Shown here: piece by piece, positions 4,553 to 5,337 of the stretch | Numbering within the stretch: position 1 is the first letter of the stretch | How the letters are laid out: the number at the start of each line of letters is the position of its first letter | Assembly: GCA_015520475.1 (NCBI GenBank) | Contig: WAQA01000249.1 | Location: 1-5,337, forward strand | DNA: 5,337 nt | Origin: Candidatus Bathyarchaeota archaeon | GTDB lineage: Archaea > Thermoproteota > Bathyarchaeia > Bathyarchaeales > WAQA01 | Reading direction: 5' to 3' | Translations under genes and position numbers: made by a program | The notes under the pieces: model-generated | The model's input: only the letters and a program-made list of their open reading frames with translations | Databases searched by the model: none | What the model was told of the DNA's origin: nothing

Positions 4553-5337
4553 TCACATATACCCTAGACTTCTGAGCTTCTGCATCATGTATGCTTTCTC
4601 CTTATCTTGTGCCCTTCCAGCTCTTTCAGGAATCTTAGATGTTTTAATCTCCTCTATGATATCATCTATTGTACCTGCATTTGAAGGTATGGGGACAGTG
4701 CACGGCATACATCCTAGACTCCTATATCGCATCCCATCCCTCGAGAAGTATAGTGGATTTACGGGAAGATTCTCTCTCTTCACATAGAGCCAGACATCAA
4801 GTTCTGTCCAATGGAGTATCGGATGTACTCTCATATGGGAGAAATCCTCTGATGGCTTAACATATAAATCCCATAGCTCAGCTGGTTGATCAACGTATCT
4901 CCAACGGAAATCTTGATCCCTTGGGGAGAAGACTCTCTCCTTCCCTCTAATCGCATGTTCATCACGTCTTATGGCTAAGATTAAAGCGTCAAATCCTTCC
5001 CTCTTGATTATATTCTTTAATGTCTCGGTCTTTAAGGCTGTACAGCAGGCAAGTTTTCCCTTGTCTGGAGAGACTCCTCTCTCTATAGCCTCTTCGTTTC
5101 TTGCCACTATCAGGTTTAGATTCCACTCCCTTGCCACCCTATCTCTGAATTCATACATCTCAGGAAACTTTCTGCCGGTGTCGATGTGTATTACTGGGAA
5201 TGGAACCTTTCCGAAGAAGGCCTTTTTGCATAACCATAATGCCACAGTTGAATCCTTACCAGTAGACCATAAAACAGCTATTTTGCTGAACTGTGCCTTA
5301 GCCTCTCTTATTATTGATATGCTCCTCTTCTCTAAGA
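4553..5337 (-). CDS. cysD: Sulfate adenylyltransferase subunit 2, CysD-type (5' end outside the window)
   Basis: The frame stays open to the right edge, so 260 residues are visible and the true start lies outside; the GTG at 5245 is internal because the PP-loop lies upstream of it. Numbering from the edge, the motifs are PP-loop STGKDST (24-30), HIDTGRKFPEMYEFRDR (50-66), IRRDE (122-126), KERVFSPRD (132-140), PAELW (151-155), RSLGCMPC (205-212) and the family C-terminus PERAGRAQD...KLRSLGYM. These align closely with bacterial CysD, as I recall it. CysD is the ATP-pyrophosphatase subunit that joins sulfate to AMP, making APS and PPi with CysN. Unlike E. coli CysD, this protein has a Cys pair (97-98, in LACCTALKTE) and a CxxC (209-212). 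That recalls the CC...CxxC ligands of the [4Fe-4S] cluster in APS reductases, but the reductase catalytic ECG(I/L)H is absent. It heads the visible operon; the upstream promoter is out of view. Confidence 0.88.
   Translation of the reverse strand, partial: LEKRSISIIREAKAQFSKIAVLWSTGKDSTVALWLCKKAFFGKVPFPVIHIDTGRKFPEMYEFRDRVAREWNLNLIVARNEEAIERGVSPDKGKLACCTALKTETLKNIIKREGFDALILAIRRDEHAIRGKERVFSPRDQDFRWRYVDQPAELWDLYVKPSEDFSHMRVHPILHWTELDVWLYVKRENLPVNPLYFSRDGMRYRSLGCMPCTVPIPSNAGTIDDIIEEIKTSKIPERAGRAQDKEKAYMMQKLRSLGYM

Noticed and set aside
4553..5245. CysD-like gene starting at the GTG at 5245
   Set aside because: The frame continues upstream to the window edge and encodes the essential PP-loop STGKDS, so this GTG is an internal Val codon.
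4553..5337. PAPS/APS reductase or DndC phosphorothioation protein
   Set aside because: The DTGRKFPEMYEFRDR, RRDE, KERVFSPRD, RSLGC and C-terminal motifs are those of CysD, the reductase ECG(I/L)H is missing, and CysN is in the operon.

Overview
The window looks like chromosomal DNA of a thermophilic archaeon, most likely from the Thermoproteota/TACK side; this is inferred from gene content and style, not from a marker gene. The evidence is an EF-1alpha-like CysN GTPase, several genes opening with strong Shine-Dalgarno sequences (AAGGAGG, AAGGAGGGG), TTG start codons, Arg and Ile codons dominated by AGA/AGG and ATA, tight gene packing and charged, Glu/Lys/Arg-rich proteins. No rRNA, tRNA, CRISPR array, insertion sequence or phage gene was recognised.

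Left part (1-2026). After about 380 bases with no convincing gene, a plus-strand gene (383-889) encodes a small membrane-anchored protein. It has an N-terminal transmembrane helix, a charged helical stalk and a PD-(D/E)XK nuclease-like domain of the type annotated as 'endonuclease related to archaeal Holliday junction resolvase'. It converges with a minus-strand gene (914-2026) for a uroporphyrinogen-decarboxylase-superfamily protein that is probably not a true HemE. The 24-bp gap between them holds two short palindromes.

Middle (2027-2325). A roughly 300-bp non-coding gap separates the URO-D-like gene from the genes to its right. It contains a compact set of adjacent or nested inverted repeats that could form a structured RNA or an operator.

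Right part (2326-5337). Four minus-strand genes run leftward in this order: a CysD-like ATP-sulfurylase subunit (running off the right edge), a very small alkaline-phosphatase-superfamily hydrolase, a CysN/EF-1alpha-like GTPase, and a 71-aa ribbon-helix-helix protein with an acidic tail. Spacings are 22 bp, a 4-bp ATGA overlap and 61 bp, so the first three are almost certainly one operon and the fourth may also have its own promoter. CysD plus CysN should make adenosine 5'-phosphosulfate (APS) from ATP and sulfate, with GTP hydrolysis as the driving force.

The unusual points are the hydrolase placed between the two ATP-sulfurylase subunits, a CC...CxxC cysteine set in the CysD-like protein that resembles the iron-sulfur ligand pattern of APS reductases, and an RHH protein whose C-terminus resembles the CysD C-terminus. 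Together they suggest a specialised sulfate-activation module, but nothing in the window shows what the APS is used for.
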